Below, piece by piece: positions 6,809 to 15,923 of a DNA stretch of 64,000 nt. The position numbers and the translations under genes were made by a program. Numbering within the stretch: the first letter of the stretch is position 1; every line of letters starts with the position of its first letter. The notes under the pieces are model-generated. The model searched no databases. It was not told where the DNA came from and saw only the letters and a list, made by a program, of their open reading frames with translations. Source of the DNA: CAZTTH01 sp964615975 (GTDB lineage: Bacteria > Verrucomicrobiota > Lentisphaeria > JABSQK01 > JAJFLO01); NCBI GenBank assembly GCA_964615975.1, contig CAZTTH010000013.1, positions 20,916 to 84,915 of the forward strand, read 5' to 3'.

Positions 6809-9331
6809 TCATTTTTTGCCCACGGTTGTCGGAGGATCCATGTCACTGCCATCATCATCGGTGATAGGGATTTCTTCACCCTCCACACTATCGGTCATAT
6901 TGGATTCATCATTAATCAGAATCTGCCGGGGAGCATTGCCAATTTGGGGACCAATCAATCCCCGTTGTTCCAATACTTCCATGAAAATTGCGGCTTTGTT
7001 ATATCCCACCCGCAATCTCCTCTGAATATGACTGATGGTGGCCCGGCGATCGCGGCGAATGACTTCAATCGCCTTCTTGATCAAGGTTTCGTCTTCTTCA
7101 GACAACTGATTATTGGCGCTCCCGGGGATATCATCGAAAGTGTCATTAAATTCACTTCCCGTGCTACCCGATAAAGCTGCGTCATTGACCGTTGATTCAT
7201 TATTCTGTTTCGACGGCGTCACAAACATGTCATCAACAAAATTCGGCCGTGCCTGCGCGGAGACAAATTCCACCACCCGTTCAATCTCGTCATCATGCAC
7301 CAACGCCCCCTGAGTACGTTCAACTTTGGCGCCACCAGGCGGTTTGTATAACATATCCCCCCGCCCCAGCAAGGATTCAGCGCCTTTGCCATCGAGAATT
7401 GTACGCGAATCAACTACTGACGTGACTTGAAAGGCAATTCGGGTCGGGAAATTGGCCTTGATTATTCCGGTAATGACATTGACACTCGGGCGCTGAGTGG
7501 CAACCACTACATGAATACCAACCGCCCGAGCCAGTTGAGCAATACGCGCCAGTGAAGATTCAACATCCGCCTTGGCGGTCATCATAATATCTGCCAGTTC
7601 ATCGATGATGACGATTATAAACGGCAATCGCGCCGGGATGGGCACGCCGGCTTGATCCATAATCGGTTCTTTTTCAACACTGCGTTTATTGAAGGATTCC
7701 AGATTGCGGACTCCCACTTTCGATAAACTGTCGTAACGCCATTCCATCTGCCGAATCACCCAGCGCAATACCAATGGCACCTTCTTGACCTCGGTAACCA
7801 CCGGCGTCACCAAATGAGGTAAACTATTGTAACCCGAAAACTCAACCACCTTGGGGTCAACCATGATTAATTTCAATTCTTCCGGCGAGAAGCGATTCAA
7901 CAAACTGAGAATCAGGGTATTCATGCACACCGATTTACCGCTGCCGGTGGCGCCAGCAATCAACAAATGCGGCGCCTTGGCGAGATCAAGAATCACCGGC
8001 ATACCGCTGATACTTTTGCCGAGCACGATCGGGATCATGCAGTTCGTCTGCTTCCAGCTTTCATGTTCCAGCAAGTCACGGAAGGCAACTGCTGTTGAAA
8101 CCCGGTTGGGAACTTCGATGCCGACGGTATCCTTGCCTGGAATCGGGGTCAAGATACGCAAACTTTCAGCTTTCAAGTTCATCGCAATGTTATTGGCCAG
8201 GCCGCTGATGCGTTCGACCTTGACTCCAGGCGCCGGTTTGATTTCAAAGAGGGTCACCCGCGGCCCCGAGGTGGTTTCTCCAACTGTGCCGTCAATACTG
8301 AAACTATCAAGAGTCTCTTGAAGCACCTGTTTCTTGGTTTCGATTTCCTGTGGGTTGACCGAAGTCACCTTGCCGGTCGATTTATTGAGCAAATCCATTG
8401 GCGGCAGTTGGTAGGGAATACTCGGCAGCACATCCGCGTTGGCATTCCCGGATTCCATGACTTTGGGAACCGCGGCGGGGGGTTTCGACTTGACTATTTT
8501 TATCGTTTTAGCCGGTTGAGGATCAGAGGTGGGGATCGCTTTTTTCGCGGTCTCAGCCTGGACCAGAAACTCAGATGACGATTGGGTAACCGTAGAAGTC
8601 ACCTCATCGTGGCCATAACCTGCGCCTTTCCCATTTTTCCAACGGTTTATCAATGCCTCCTTCCAGATCAGGCTCTGATCAAGCCAGTCATAATACCACA
8701 CCGTTAAAAAACCAATCGCAAACAAAATCACTGACAACATTATGCTCCCGGTTGGATTCAGCATATAGGCCAGCCATCCGCCTGGCTGACCGACCGACCA
8801 AGGAGCGCAAAAGCGTTGTCCAATAACTCCGCCGGGAAGACGGGAGATGTTTAATCGCGAAGTGGTTTGGGGAAAAAGATCTGGAAAGGCGCCCAAAATC
8901 GCCGTCATTCCCCAAATACTAACGAATATGGCGACGAAATAACTCAAACTGACCGGTTTGACACGTTTGTTGACCAAGCGATTAATAATGCAAACCAGGA
9001 TCAACATCACCCCAAGATAAGCGGCAAAGCCCAGACTCAACACCAATTTACTGGAAACAAATGCCCCTGATAATCCCATCCAATTCTTGATCGTAATATA
9101 CGATGGCAAGCCGCCTTCCAATAATTGATAATCCTCCGGCTTGTAGGATATCAGTGCAAGAAACAGCATAAAGGTCCCCAACAGCAATATCATCTTGACA
9201 CCCAGGGAGCGAAATCTGGTGTCTTTCCCGGTGCTGGATTCTGTGATCGTCTCAATTGATTTGTTGATTAACATGGATTTCTTGTGATTTTCGGTTATTT
9301 CCTCATTCCGGTGATGAATTAATGAAGGCAT
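6809..9331 (-). CDS. ftsK: DNA translocase FtsK/SpoIIIE
   Basis: Septum-located DNA pump that clears and aligns chromosome ends during division. The N-terminal quarter holds hydrophobic helices (LGVKMILLLGTFMLFLALI and others). A Pro/Lys-rich linker follows. The motor has the alpha domain, Walker A GATGSGKS, Walker B IIVIIDELADIMM, and the FtsK signature ATQRPSVNVITG. The C-terminal winged-helix gamma domain (ATISHIQRRLRVGYNKAA) binds KOPS-like sites and XerD. I start it at ATG 9331 (840 residues). A TTG at 9355 and an ATG at 9274 are also in frame, and none has a clear ribosome-binding site. It is divergent from the hydrolase gene at 9392, leaving about 60 bases for both promoters. Confidence 0.95.
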   Translation of the reverse strand: MPSLIHHRNEEITENHKKSMLINKSIETITESSTGKDTRFRSLGVKMILLLGTFMLFLALISYKPEDYQLLEGGLPSYITIKNWMGLSGAFVSSKLVLSLGFAAYLGVMLILVCIINRLVNKRVKPVSLSYFVAIFVSIWGMTAILGAFPDLFPQTTSRLNISRLPGGVIGQRFCAPWSVGQPGGWLAYMLNPTGSIMLSVILFAIGFLTVWYYDWLDQSLIWKEALINRWKNGKGAGYGHDEVTSTVTQSSSEFLVQAETAKKAIPTSDPQPAKTIKIVKSKPPAAVPKVMESGNANADVLPSIPYQLPPMDLLNKSTGKVTSVNPQEIETKKQVLQETLDSFSIDGTVGETTSGPRVTLFEIKPAPGVKVERISGLANNIAMNLKAESLRILTPIPGKDTVGIEVPNRVSTAVAFRDLLEHESWKQTNCMIPIVLGKSISGMPVILDLAKAPHLLIAGATGSGKSVCMNTLILSLLNRFSPEELKLIMVDPKVVEFSGYNSLPHLVTPVVTEVKKVPLVLRWVIRQMEWRYDSLSKVGVRNLESFNKRSVEKEPIMDQAGVPIPARLPFIIVIIDELADIMMTAKADVESSLARIAQLARAVGIHVVVATQRPSVNVITGIIKANFPTRIAFQVTSVVDSRTILDGKGAESLLGRGDMLYKPPGGAKVERTQGALVHDDEIERVVEFVSAQARPNFVDDMFVTPSKQNNESTVNDAALSGSTGSEFNDTFDDIPGSANNQLSEEDETLIKKAIEVIRRDRRATISHIQRRLRVGYNKAAIFMEVLEQRGLIGPQIGNAPRQILINDESNMTDSVEGEEIPITDDDGSDMDPPTTVGKK

Positions 9332-9391
9332 TTTATATATTGTTGAACTTAACAATTATTAGCCAGAGTCAAGCATTCCCCGCATATTTTT

Positions 9392-10300
9392 ATGATTAAG
9401 ATTTTAACGCGTTTATGGCATGGAAATCATTGGTGCCTGATTGCGGCGCGCGTCGGATTGACGGTTTATCTCGGACTGATTGGAGCCCTGATGTTATTTG
9501 AAGAAAAACTCATTTACTATCCCAGCAAATTCCCCCAGGGACACTGGGATATCGCGCGGACGCCGCCCGTCAGGGGACGGATCTCTCCAGTCATCGAAGA
9601 ATGTTGGTTTGAGACCGATGACGGGGTAAAAATCAATGGCTGGTTTTGCCAGGCGACACAATGGCAGGACGACCACTTTGCGCCCATCCCGGAGCTGCCG
9701 ACATTGCTCTTTTGCCATGGCAACGCCGGCAATATCACCAGCCGCTACGACCATATTGAATTCCTGATCCCAATCCCGGTGAATATCTTCATCTTCGATT
9801 ATCGGGGCTATGGCAAAAGCGAAGGGACGGTTTCTGAGTTCGGGTTATATCGCGATACTCGATCGGCATGGGATTATCTCCTCAATCAGAAACAGTTGCC
9901 GGCGGATCGGATAATCCTCTTTGGCGAGTCCCTGGGCGGTGCGATGGCCATCGAACTCGCCACCCAGGTTACGCCTCTCGGATTAATCCTTCAGTCAACC
10001 TTCACCTCCGTGCCTGATATGGGGAAGGTGCTTTATCCCTTCATTCCCACCTGGGTTATCCGCACCAAGATGGATTCACTCAACAAGATTCCCCGCCTGA
10101 CCTGTCCCAAATTGATCATCCATGGTGACGCGGACGAAGTCGTCCCGTTTAAGCTTGGTCAACAATTGTTTGCCGCCGCGGCGCCTCCCAAGGAATTCTA
10201 TGAAATCCCGCATTCCGGCCACAATGAAACCTGGCTGGTCGGTGGTCAGGAATATCTGAATCGGATTAAAAATTTCATCAACTCCTGTCAAAACCACTAA
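9392..10300 (+). CDS. Membrane-anchored alpha/beta hydrolase (YfhR/Bem46-like)
   Basis: Serine hydrolase of 302 residues. An N-terminal hydrophobic helix (VGLTVYLGLIGALMLFEEKL) probably anchors it with the domain outside the cytoplasm. The fold markers are clear: oxyanion-hole segment LLFCHGNAGN, nucleophile elbow GESLGG, the acid in HGDADEVVP, and the catalytic His in HSGHNETW. The YYPSKFP segment after the membrane helix and FDYRGYGKSEG fit the Bem46/YfhR/ABHD13 branch. Substrate unknown. It is transcribed away from ftsK and followed by a 327-base gap. Confidence 0.85.
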   Translation: MIKILTRLWHGNHWCLIAARVGLTVYLGLIGALMLFEEKLIYYPSKFPQGHWDIARTPPVRGRISPVIEECWFETDDGVKINGWFCQATQWQDDHFAPIPELPTLLFCHGNAGNITSRYDHIEFLIPIPVNIFIFDYRGYGKSEGTVSEFGLYRDTRSAWDYLLNQKQLPADRIILFGESLGGAMAIELATQVTPLGLILQSTFTSVPDMGKVLYPFIPTWVIRTKMDSLNKIPRLTCPKLIIHGDADEVVPFKLGQQLFAAAAPPKEFYEIPHSGHNETWLVGGQEYLNRIKNFINSCQNH

Positions 10301-10627
10301 CCAATAGGCACCCATGTGTATTTACTCGATGAGTTACCCCCAGTGACTAACAGGTCACGATTCTTCTCCCACTGGTGATGTTAATGTGTTAATTTCTGAG
10401 TCTGTTGATTTTGAATGCATTTGCCTTACACTAAACTATATTTATGATTGCTCGATTACAATTCAATCGCAAGCAATGCGAGCCGATTCTGCAACGCCAC
10501 TTAAAGAGGTGATTTGCTGGTGCCCACGAAAACGTCTTGACCGTATGCTAACATACTGGATGTTAAACCCAGACCGGTAAGGTGAAAATAATTATAATTT
10601 ATCAATGAAAAACCAAAGGAGAAATGA
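10301..10627 (+). other. Intergenic leader region upstream of the RRM gene
   Basis: About 330 bases without a convincing gene. It must hold the RRM gene promoter and 5' leader. A TTGACC at 10537-10542 is followed by a small inverted repeat GTATG-CTAA-CATAC (10543-10556), but no good -10 is spaced from it. A strong ribosome-binding site (AAAGGAG) lies just before 10628. RRM genes of this type are often cold-regulated through their leaders; nothing here proves that. Confidence 0.4.
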
Positions 10628-11083
10628 ATGAAAATCTATGTAGGAAATTTATCATACGAGGTCACCGATGAAGATTTGCGGCAGGCATGTGATGAATACG
10701 GAGAAGTTTCATCCGCAACCGTGATAATGGACAAACTTACGGGAAAATCAAAAGGGTTTGGATTCGTAGAGATGGCTTCAAAGGAAGAAGGTCAGGCGGT
10801 CATCGATGGCCTGAATGGCCATGATTTTATGGGAAGATCGCTTAGTGTGAATGAAGCACGCCCACGCACCGAAAATCGTGGTGGTTTTGGTGGTGGCGGG
10901 GGCGGTGGTGGTTTCGGTGGCGGCGGTTTCAGAGGTCGGGGTGGTGATAAGGGAGGGTTCGGTGGCGGCAGGGGCGGACATGGCGGTGGATTTGGTGGCG
11001 GTTACAGCGGCGGCAGAGGGGGACAAGGCGGCGGTAGAGGCGGTCAGGGACGTGGCAGGGGTGCATCAAAGGGAAGCCGTTAG
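10628..11083 (+). CDS. RRM RNA-binding protein with glycine-rich tail
   Basis: Single RNA-recognition-motif protein of 151 residues. RNP2 is KIYVGNLSY at the N-terminus and RNP1 is KGFGFVEM near residue 42. From about residue 80 the chain is a low-complexity Gly/Arg tail with many GGRGG, GGFGGG and RGG repeats. Such proteins bind single-stranded RNA and are often cold-induced or abundant. AAAGGAG 6-8 bases upstream predicts strong translation. The peroxiredoxin-like gene begins 6 bases after the stop and may share the transcript. Confidence 0.9.
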   Translation: MKIYVGNLSYEVTDEDLRQACDEYGEVSSATVIMDKLTGKSKGFGFVEMASKEEGQAVIDGLNGHDFMGRSLSVNEARPRTENRGGFGGGGGGGGFGGGGFRGRGGDKGGFGGGRGGHGGGFGGGYSGGRGGQGGGRGGQGRGRGASKGSR

Positions 11084-11089
11084 CATTTT

Positions 11090-11776
11090 ATGAAAAACAC
11101 ACCCTTAAGAATAATAACCATATGCCTGCTGGTCAGTATAATGGCTGGGAATTGGGGATGCGCGCAAACCGTCACAGCGATTGCGAGTAATGTCGACCTT
11201 CGACCGACAGCGAATTCATCTCAAGAGATTAATCCATTGATTATCGGCGATTCGATACCAGCAGTGCAGGTAACACCACTGACAGATAACAATAAAGTCG
11301 ATCTAAGCATTAAGGTAAGAGAAAAGCCTTCGGTCATCGTTTTTTATCGGGGCGGCTGGTGCATGTATTGCAATATGCAATTGCAGGGCTTGAAAGATGT
11401 TTATCCACAATTAACCGAAATGGGCTATCAACTCCTTGCCATCAGTCCGGACAAACCGGAAAAATTACAGGAGAGTCTGGATAATTTTAAGCTTGATTAC
11501 TCTTTGTTTTCAGATAGCGGCATGGAAGCTGCCAGGGCCTTTGGAATCAGCTTCAGAGTCGATGATGAGACGGTGGAAAAGTACCACACCTATGGCATTG
11601 ATCTGGAAGCCGCTTCTGGCCAGAAGCACCATTGGCTGCCAGTGCCGGCGATCTTCATTGTCGGCACCGATGGCAAGATCAAATACAGTTATGTCAATCC
11701 CGATTATGCCACCCGCCTTGATACACAGGTCTTGCTGGCAATGGCAAAATCTGCGTTAATGGTGAAACGGAAATAA
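11090..11776 (+). CDS. Exported peroxiredoxin-like (AhpC/TSA) protein
   Basis: Thioredoxin-fold protein of 228 residues. It starts with a signal sequence (IITICLLVSIMAGNWGC); the Cys after it could be lipidated, but NWGC is a poor lipobox. The core has VIVFYRGGWCMYCNMQLQ with a CxxC pair, then AISPDKPEKL and the resolving-region FSDSGMEAARAFGI, all as in the peroxiredoxin-like YRGGWC group. It should reduce peroxides or act as an envelope thiol reductase. No ribosome-binding site precedes ATG 11090. It is 6 bases downstream of the RRM gene, so translation may depend on re-initiation. Confidence 0.85.
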   Translation: MKNTPLRIITICLLVSIMAGNWGCAQTVTAIASNVDLRPTANSSQEINPLIIGDSIPAVQVTPLTDNNKVDLSIKVREKPSVIVFYRGGWCMYCNMQLQGLKDVYPQLTEMGYQLLAISPDKPEKLQESLDNFKLDYSLFSDSGMEAARAFGISFRVDDETVEKYHTYGIDLEAASGQKHHWLPVPAIFIVGTDGKIKYSYVNPDYATRLDTQVLLAMAKSALMVKRK

Positions 11777-11839
11777 AATTTCTTCATTTCCAGGGGATGA
11801 CACTGACAGTTTCACCTAAAGCAACATTTATCCTGCCCC

Positions 11840-12922
11840 ATGAAATTGATCATACTCAATCTGATTCTGTTAGCCATCAACCTCTGTGCGGAAGAGTTGC
11901 CGACAGTTTGGTTCCCGCATGATCATCCGGCAATGCTTCAACGCCGTGTTACTGCTTTTACAGAACCGGCACGGACCATGGCGATTGCCGCGGAATTTAA
12001 CGGACGTGTTGTCAAGGTGTTGGGACAAGAAGGTGAAATCATTCCTGGAAAATATGGCTCATTGACTCCCATCATTGCTCTCGATGACCGCTTGGCGCGC
12101 ATTGCCAGAGATAACGCACAAGTTCAACTCACTGTAGCGGAAAACGAAAAAAAACAAGCTGAAATACGCCTGGAACTGGCACGACTGGAAGCAGAATTTC
12201 AACACCGGGAAGTGCGGCGCATACAGGATTTAGCCACCACCGGCAAGGTCCGCCAATCCGATCTCGACGCCATCCACCACACGGCCGCGATTGCCGAGCT
12301 TAAATTACAGGAAGCACAATCGGAAGTGCTTAGACTGGACGCTGAAACCAGCAATTTCCAACTATTCGTGGACGCGCGAGCAGAAGAAATGGCGCGTCAT
12401 AACCTGATGGCACCGGCGGGCTGGACGATCGAAGCGGTTCTGGTTGAACCCGGGGAAGTCATCCCCAATCACCGTGATTTGATGCGGGTGGTCGATCTTA
12501 CTGAATTGGCCATCATTATGCAATTGAATGAAAGCGAGATCGCCGCCATCCAAAAACAGATTCCAATTACTGTAGTGTTCATTCATCGTCCTGATCTGGT
12601 TGCCGCCGCGACCATTCACCACCTTTCCGAGGAATATGACCGCGCTACCAACAAACGCCAGGTCGAATTGCGCCTGACCAATCCTTCTGGTGCTCGGTTA
12701 ACTGGCGGGATGGAAGTGGAAATTAACCTGAATATGCCTGACCCAAGCGGCTCGGTAATTGTCCCCACCCGCTTTGTCGCGGTGAAATACGAACAGTATG
12801 TTGTCTACTTGGAGGGGAATAAAGAACTCATCGTACGGCCATTGCGTTTCGCCGGTGATGCGGTCGTCGTCAGCGCCGATACGTTTCCCCATTCCGCGCA
12901 ATTGGTCTTGCCTACGCCATGA
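11840..12922 (+). CDS. HlyD-type periplasmic adaptor (membrane fusion protein)
   Basis: Periplasmic adaptor of 360 residues. A signal sequence (LIILNLILLAINLCAEE) is followed by a lipoyl/barrel-sandwich half (AAEFNGRVVKVLGQEGEIIP). A coiled-coil hairpin (about residues 90-170, with QVQLTVAENEKKQAEIRLEL) precedes the second lipoyl half (LMAPAGWTIEAVLVEPGEVI). Beta-barrel and membrane-proximal parts follow. Such proteins link an inner-membrane transporter to an outer-membrane channel, but neither partner is here. The stop codon overlaps an ATG (ATGA at 12919-12922) that opens only a 39-codon frame ending at 13038, so a downstream transporter gene may have been lost. Confidence 0.8.
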   Translation: MKLIILNLILLAINLCAEELPTVWFPHDHPAMLQRRVTAFTEPARTMAIAAEFNGRVVKVLGQEGEIIPGKYGSLTPIIALDDRLARIARDNAQVQLTVAENEKKQAEIRLELARLEAEFQHREVRRIQDLATTGKVRQSDLDAIHHTAAIAELKLQEAQSEVLRLDAETSNFQLFVDARAEEMARHNLMAPAGWTIEAVLVEPGEVIPNHRDLMRVVDLTELAIIMQLNESEIAAIQKQIPITVVFIHRPDLVAAATIHHLSEEYDRATNKRQVELRLTNPSGARLTGGMEVEINLNMPDPSGSVIVPTRFVAVKYEQYVVYLEGNKELIVRPLRFAGDAVVVSADTFPHSAQLVLPTP

Positions 12923-13115
12923 ACCTGCAGTGGGAAAAATTGGCCAATTTCGGCAGCGTTGACGATGTTACTGCAAGCAGTCGAATTTCCCCATATTGCC
13001 GTTCCAATCAGATAGGTAATCGTGCCATCTTTTTCTAAAACCTGATTGTGTTTAGTATAAAAAGTGAGGTTCTGGCGTTCCGTTTGAACCGCATCGAAAA
13101 ATTCTCCTCTTCAAA

Positions 13116-13146
13116 GAAATAAAAATTCCCAAGGAATTTTTATTTC
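13116..13146. terminator. Perfect inverted repeat at converging gene ends
   Basis: A 14-base arm (13116-13129, GAAATAAAAATTCC) pairs perfectly with 13133-13146 around a CAA loop. It lies between the adaptor gene (plus) and the conserved unknown gene (minus), and contains the stop codon of the latter at 13140-13142. Placement and symmetry suggest a bidirectional terminator, although the stem is AT-rich. Confidence 0.6.
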
Positions 13147-14552
13147 CGATAGCCGAAGAAACCCTTTTTCTTGATTATCTCAGCAACCATTGGCGGCACC
13201 ATGGATTCCCATGAGGCATCGCGATCCTTGATTTTTTGCAGGATGTCACGCGAAAAGATGTGAAGATAATCCGGATTATAGTTATCCAATTGCTCGATGC
13301 ATCCCTTTTCAATCAGATACTCGTAGAGCTTGCGTAAATCCGGAGGAATTTCGAGATTGTGAAGAGTCGTTATCGAGCCGTTCTCCTTGATCCGATAGGG
13401 ATAAATGTACAGTTTTAAATCATACTTGAAGAGTCGGCCAAACGATTCCAGTATGCCCCCCTCCAATTTCTGATAATATTTAACATCAAACAGATCTCTT
13501 AGGCTGATGGCGCCCATGGTGATACCGATTTTACGAGAAGAAAAGCGAAACAAATACGCCGCCAGACGGTAATACTCAAAGTAATTGGAAATCAACACCG
13601 TCGTCCCGCATGCCGATAGGATATCAGCCCGGGCTAGGAAATCACGATAATCAATCTCCCCCTGGGGACTGGTACTCATCAGATTACGCATGGTCAACTC
13701 CATGAGCTGCACCACCTCTTCTCCCTTGACTTCCGGGTCCTGAGAAAACTTTTCATACGCACTGCGCATGATATCGATATTGACATGACATACCGGGCGA
13801 AAACTGCCACGCTCAACCAATACCGGTTTTTTATAAAGGACTTCAGAAGGTTGGAGAACAACACCATTGGCGCCGAACATGGCGGCATTGCTTAACCCCA
13901 ATTGTACCAGCCTTAAACTCATCAGGCGATTGTCGACACTGCGAAACTCAATGCCATTAAACTCAATCATATCGATTTCAATCCGTTGCAATGTCAAGTT
14001 GTCCAGCAATGATTCGACCAGTTCTTCCGGTTTGTGGTAAAAATAAAAAGCGCCATAAAGCAAATTGACGCCGACAATCCCCAATGCTTCCTGCTGTAAT
14101 GCGGCATCATTGTCCAGCATACGCACATGGAAAATGATTTGATTATCCTGATCCCGGGGATGGGATTGGAATTTCACCCCCATCCAGCCATGACATTCAT
14201 GTGTCCCTTTGTAACTGCGCGCCGTGACCGTATCGGCAAAGGTAAAAAATGAGGTGTTGTCTCCGCGGGATTCGAGGAGACGTTCCAAATTCAATCGATG
14301 TTCGTAATCGAGCATGCTTTCAAGCCGTGACCGGCTGACATAACGATCGCATTTGCCATAGATGGCATCACTGACGGTCATGTCATAAGCAGACATGCTT
14401 TTGGAAATCGTACCCGCGGCCCCCCCCACGCGAAAAAACCAGCGCACCACTTCCTGACCCGCGCCAATCTCAGCGAAGGTGCCGTAACGTGATGCGTCCA
14501 TGTTGATTAACAATGCCTTGCGGTGGGTATCCAGTTTTTCTCGCTCACTCAT
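13140..14552 (-). CDS. Conserved protein of unknown function (EIGAGQEV family)
   Basis: Cytoplasmic-looking protein of 470 residues with no signal or membrane helix. The N-terminal block (LDTHRKALLINMDASRYGTF, then AEIGAGQEVVRWFFRVGGAA) recalls a large, strongly conserved family present in many bacterial phyla. Databases variously mislabel it as a TonB receptor or a nicotinate-nucleotide adenylyltransferase. Neither a receptor barrel nor an adenylyltransferase HxGH motif is visible, so I reject both labels. Other blocks are SAYDMTVSDAIYGKC, MLDNDAALQQEALGIVGVNL and FSSRKIGITMGAISLRDLFD. It stands alone, and its stop codon is in a perfect inverted repeat. Function unknown. Confidence 0.85.
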   Translation of the reverse strand: MSEREKLDTHRKALLINMDASRYGTFAEIGAGQEVVRWFFRVGGAAGTISKSMSAYDMTVSDAIYGKCDRYVSRSRLESMLDYEHRLNLERLLESRGDNTSFFTFADTVTARSYKGTHECHGWMGVKFQSHPRDQDNQIIFHVRMLDNDAALQQEALGIVGVNLLYGAFYFYHKPEELVESLLDNLTLQRIEIDMIEFNGIEFRSVDNRLMSLRLVQLGLSNAAMFGANGVVLQPSEVLYKKPVLVERGSFRPVCHVNIDIMRSAYEKFSQDPEVKGEEVVQLMELTMRNLMSTSPQGEIDYRDFLARADILSACGTTVLISNYFEYYRLAAYLFRFSSRKIGITMGAISLRDLFDVKYYQKLEGGILESFGRLFKYDLKLYIYPYRIKENGSITTLHNLEIPPDLRKLYEYLIEKGCIEQLDNYNPDYLHIFSRDILQKIKDRDASWESMVPPMVAEIIKKKGFFGYRK

Positions 14553-15055
14553 AAATAATATTCCTTGATCAATTTTTTATATTCAGGATCAGGTGATTTG
14601 ACATTAATTAAAATCATCAGAGATTCGATGATTGCAACCGTGCTTGTCAGATAATAGTGGGAATAACTTTAGTGTAAACATTTATGGGAGTCGACAGGGT
14701 AAAATATAGTGGCTGGATTCGACCAGGAATTCTGGCCGTTTCCTTGTTAACCTCCTTTTGGTTATCTGCGGTATCGATAAAACGTGGAGTATGGTTCGGA
14801 TGCTATCGTCGGAGATTTGCTTCGCTAGGAGCTGGAGAGAGTTTCAGTTCCCTTTTTCTTCACAAGTCAATGATTTATTGGTATCCAATAGTATATTTCA
14901 ATTCTTTTAAATCTGATAAAACCCGATGATGCAGACGTGTCAGTGACCATGAGTTGCATTGGTGATCTCAAGCAGGAAGGGGCAAGAAAATTCATCTGCA
15001 AGATACCTGCTCAACGAAGATGTAAATTCTAATATTAAGCGAAGAAGATAAACCC
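14553..15055 (+). other. Intergenic region upstream of terC, no clear gene
   Basis: Five hundred bases between divergent genes. An 81-codon open frame at 14684-14929 has unremarkable composition, no ribosome-binding site and no motif, so I do not call it. TerC genes often carry a yybP-ykoY manganese riboswitch; I looked for its conserved purine-rich loops on the plus strand and did not find them. Confidence 0.45.
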
Positions 15056-15793
15056 ATGTTAACCTGGATTTCCGATCCCCAAGCCTGGCTGGCTTTAGTC
15101 ACTTTGACCGCCCTCGAGGTTGTCCTGGGCATTGACAATATCATATTCATCTCGATTCTGGCGGGTAAACTGCCAGAGAATCAGCGTGATCGAGCGCGGA
15201 AAATCGGGCTTGCGATTGCCATGCTGACACGAATCGGATTGCTCTTCTCATTGGCATGGATCATGAAATTGACCCAGCCCTTGTTTCATCTTTTCAGCCA
15301 GGGAATATCCGGCCGTGATTTGATTCTGATTTTCGGGGGGTTATTTCTGATTGCCAAAGCTACAACCGAAATTCATAGCAATATGGAACCCCATGAGCAT
15401 CACGGACCCAAACGGCTTGCGACAACGTTCGCCGGTGTTATCCTGCAGATCACTCTGATGGATATCATCTTCTCCCTGGATTCGGTGATTACTGCCATTG
15501 GCATGGCCGATCAAATTCAAGTGATGGTCCTGGCTATTATCATTGCCGTAATTTTTATGATTATGTCCGTGGGCACCATAAACGATTTTATTGACCGAAA
15601 TCCGACATTTAAAATTCTCGCGCTCAGCTTTCTGGTATTGGTGGGAGTGGCATTATTAGGAGAGGGGTTGGGGATGCATATTCCCAAGGGCTATATTTAT
15701 TTTGCCATGGCCTACGCGGTCGGAGTTGAGATGATTCACATGAAAATACGCAGCTATAAATCCACCGTTTCTCCCCAAAATACAGCGCCATAG
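15056..15793 (+). CDS. TerC family integral membrane protein
   Basis: Polytopic membrane protein of 245 residues with about seven helices. The paired acidic membrane motifs of the family are present: LGIDNIIF near residue 25 and FSLDSVITAIG near residue 140. The loop NMEPHEHHG is His-rich. TerC proteins of the YoaE/Alx type export manganese or support metal loading of exported proteins. No tellurite-resistance cluster lies next to it; the TerB-like gene is 25 kb away. The gene is monocistronic, with a 130-base gap before rlmI. Confidence 0.9.
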   Translation: MLTWISDPQAWLALVTLTALEVVLGIDNIIFISILAGKLPENQRDRARKIGLAIAMLTRIGLLFSLAWIMKLTQPLFHLFSQGISGRDLILIFGGLFLIAKATTEIHSNMEPHEHHGPKRLATTFAGVILQITLMDIIFSLDSVITAIGMADQIQVMVLAIIIAVIFMIMSVGTINDFIDRNPTFKILALSFLVLVGVALLGEGLGMHIPKGYIYFAMAYAVGVEMIHMKIRSYKSTVSPQNTAP

Positions 15794-15923
15794 AAAACAA
15801 CATAAGATTGGTTTTATACTAAACTCAATCAGATTTTAGAAACCGATTGCGCGATTACCAGCCTGATTAATATGGCGCTGTTCAATAATTCGAATGTTTG
15901 CAGTCTATAAGGATAATGATCCG

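Noticed and set aside
13140..14552. TonB-dependent receptor or nicotinate-nucleotide adenylyltransferase for the 470-residue protein
   Set aside because: No signal peptide or barrel, and no HxGH nucleotidyl motif.
14684..14929. 81-codon frame between the conserved unknown gene and terC
   Set aside because: No ribosome-binding site, no motif, and composition like intergenic DNA.
14800..15055. yybP-ykoY (manganese) riboswitch upstream of terC
   Set aside because: The conserved purine-rich loop sequences are not visible on the plus strand.
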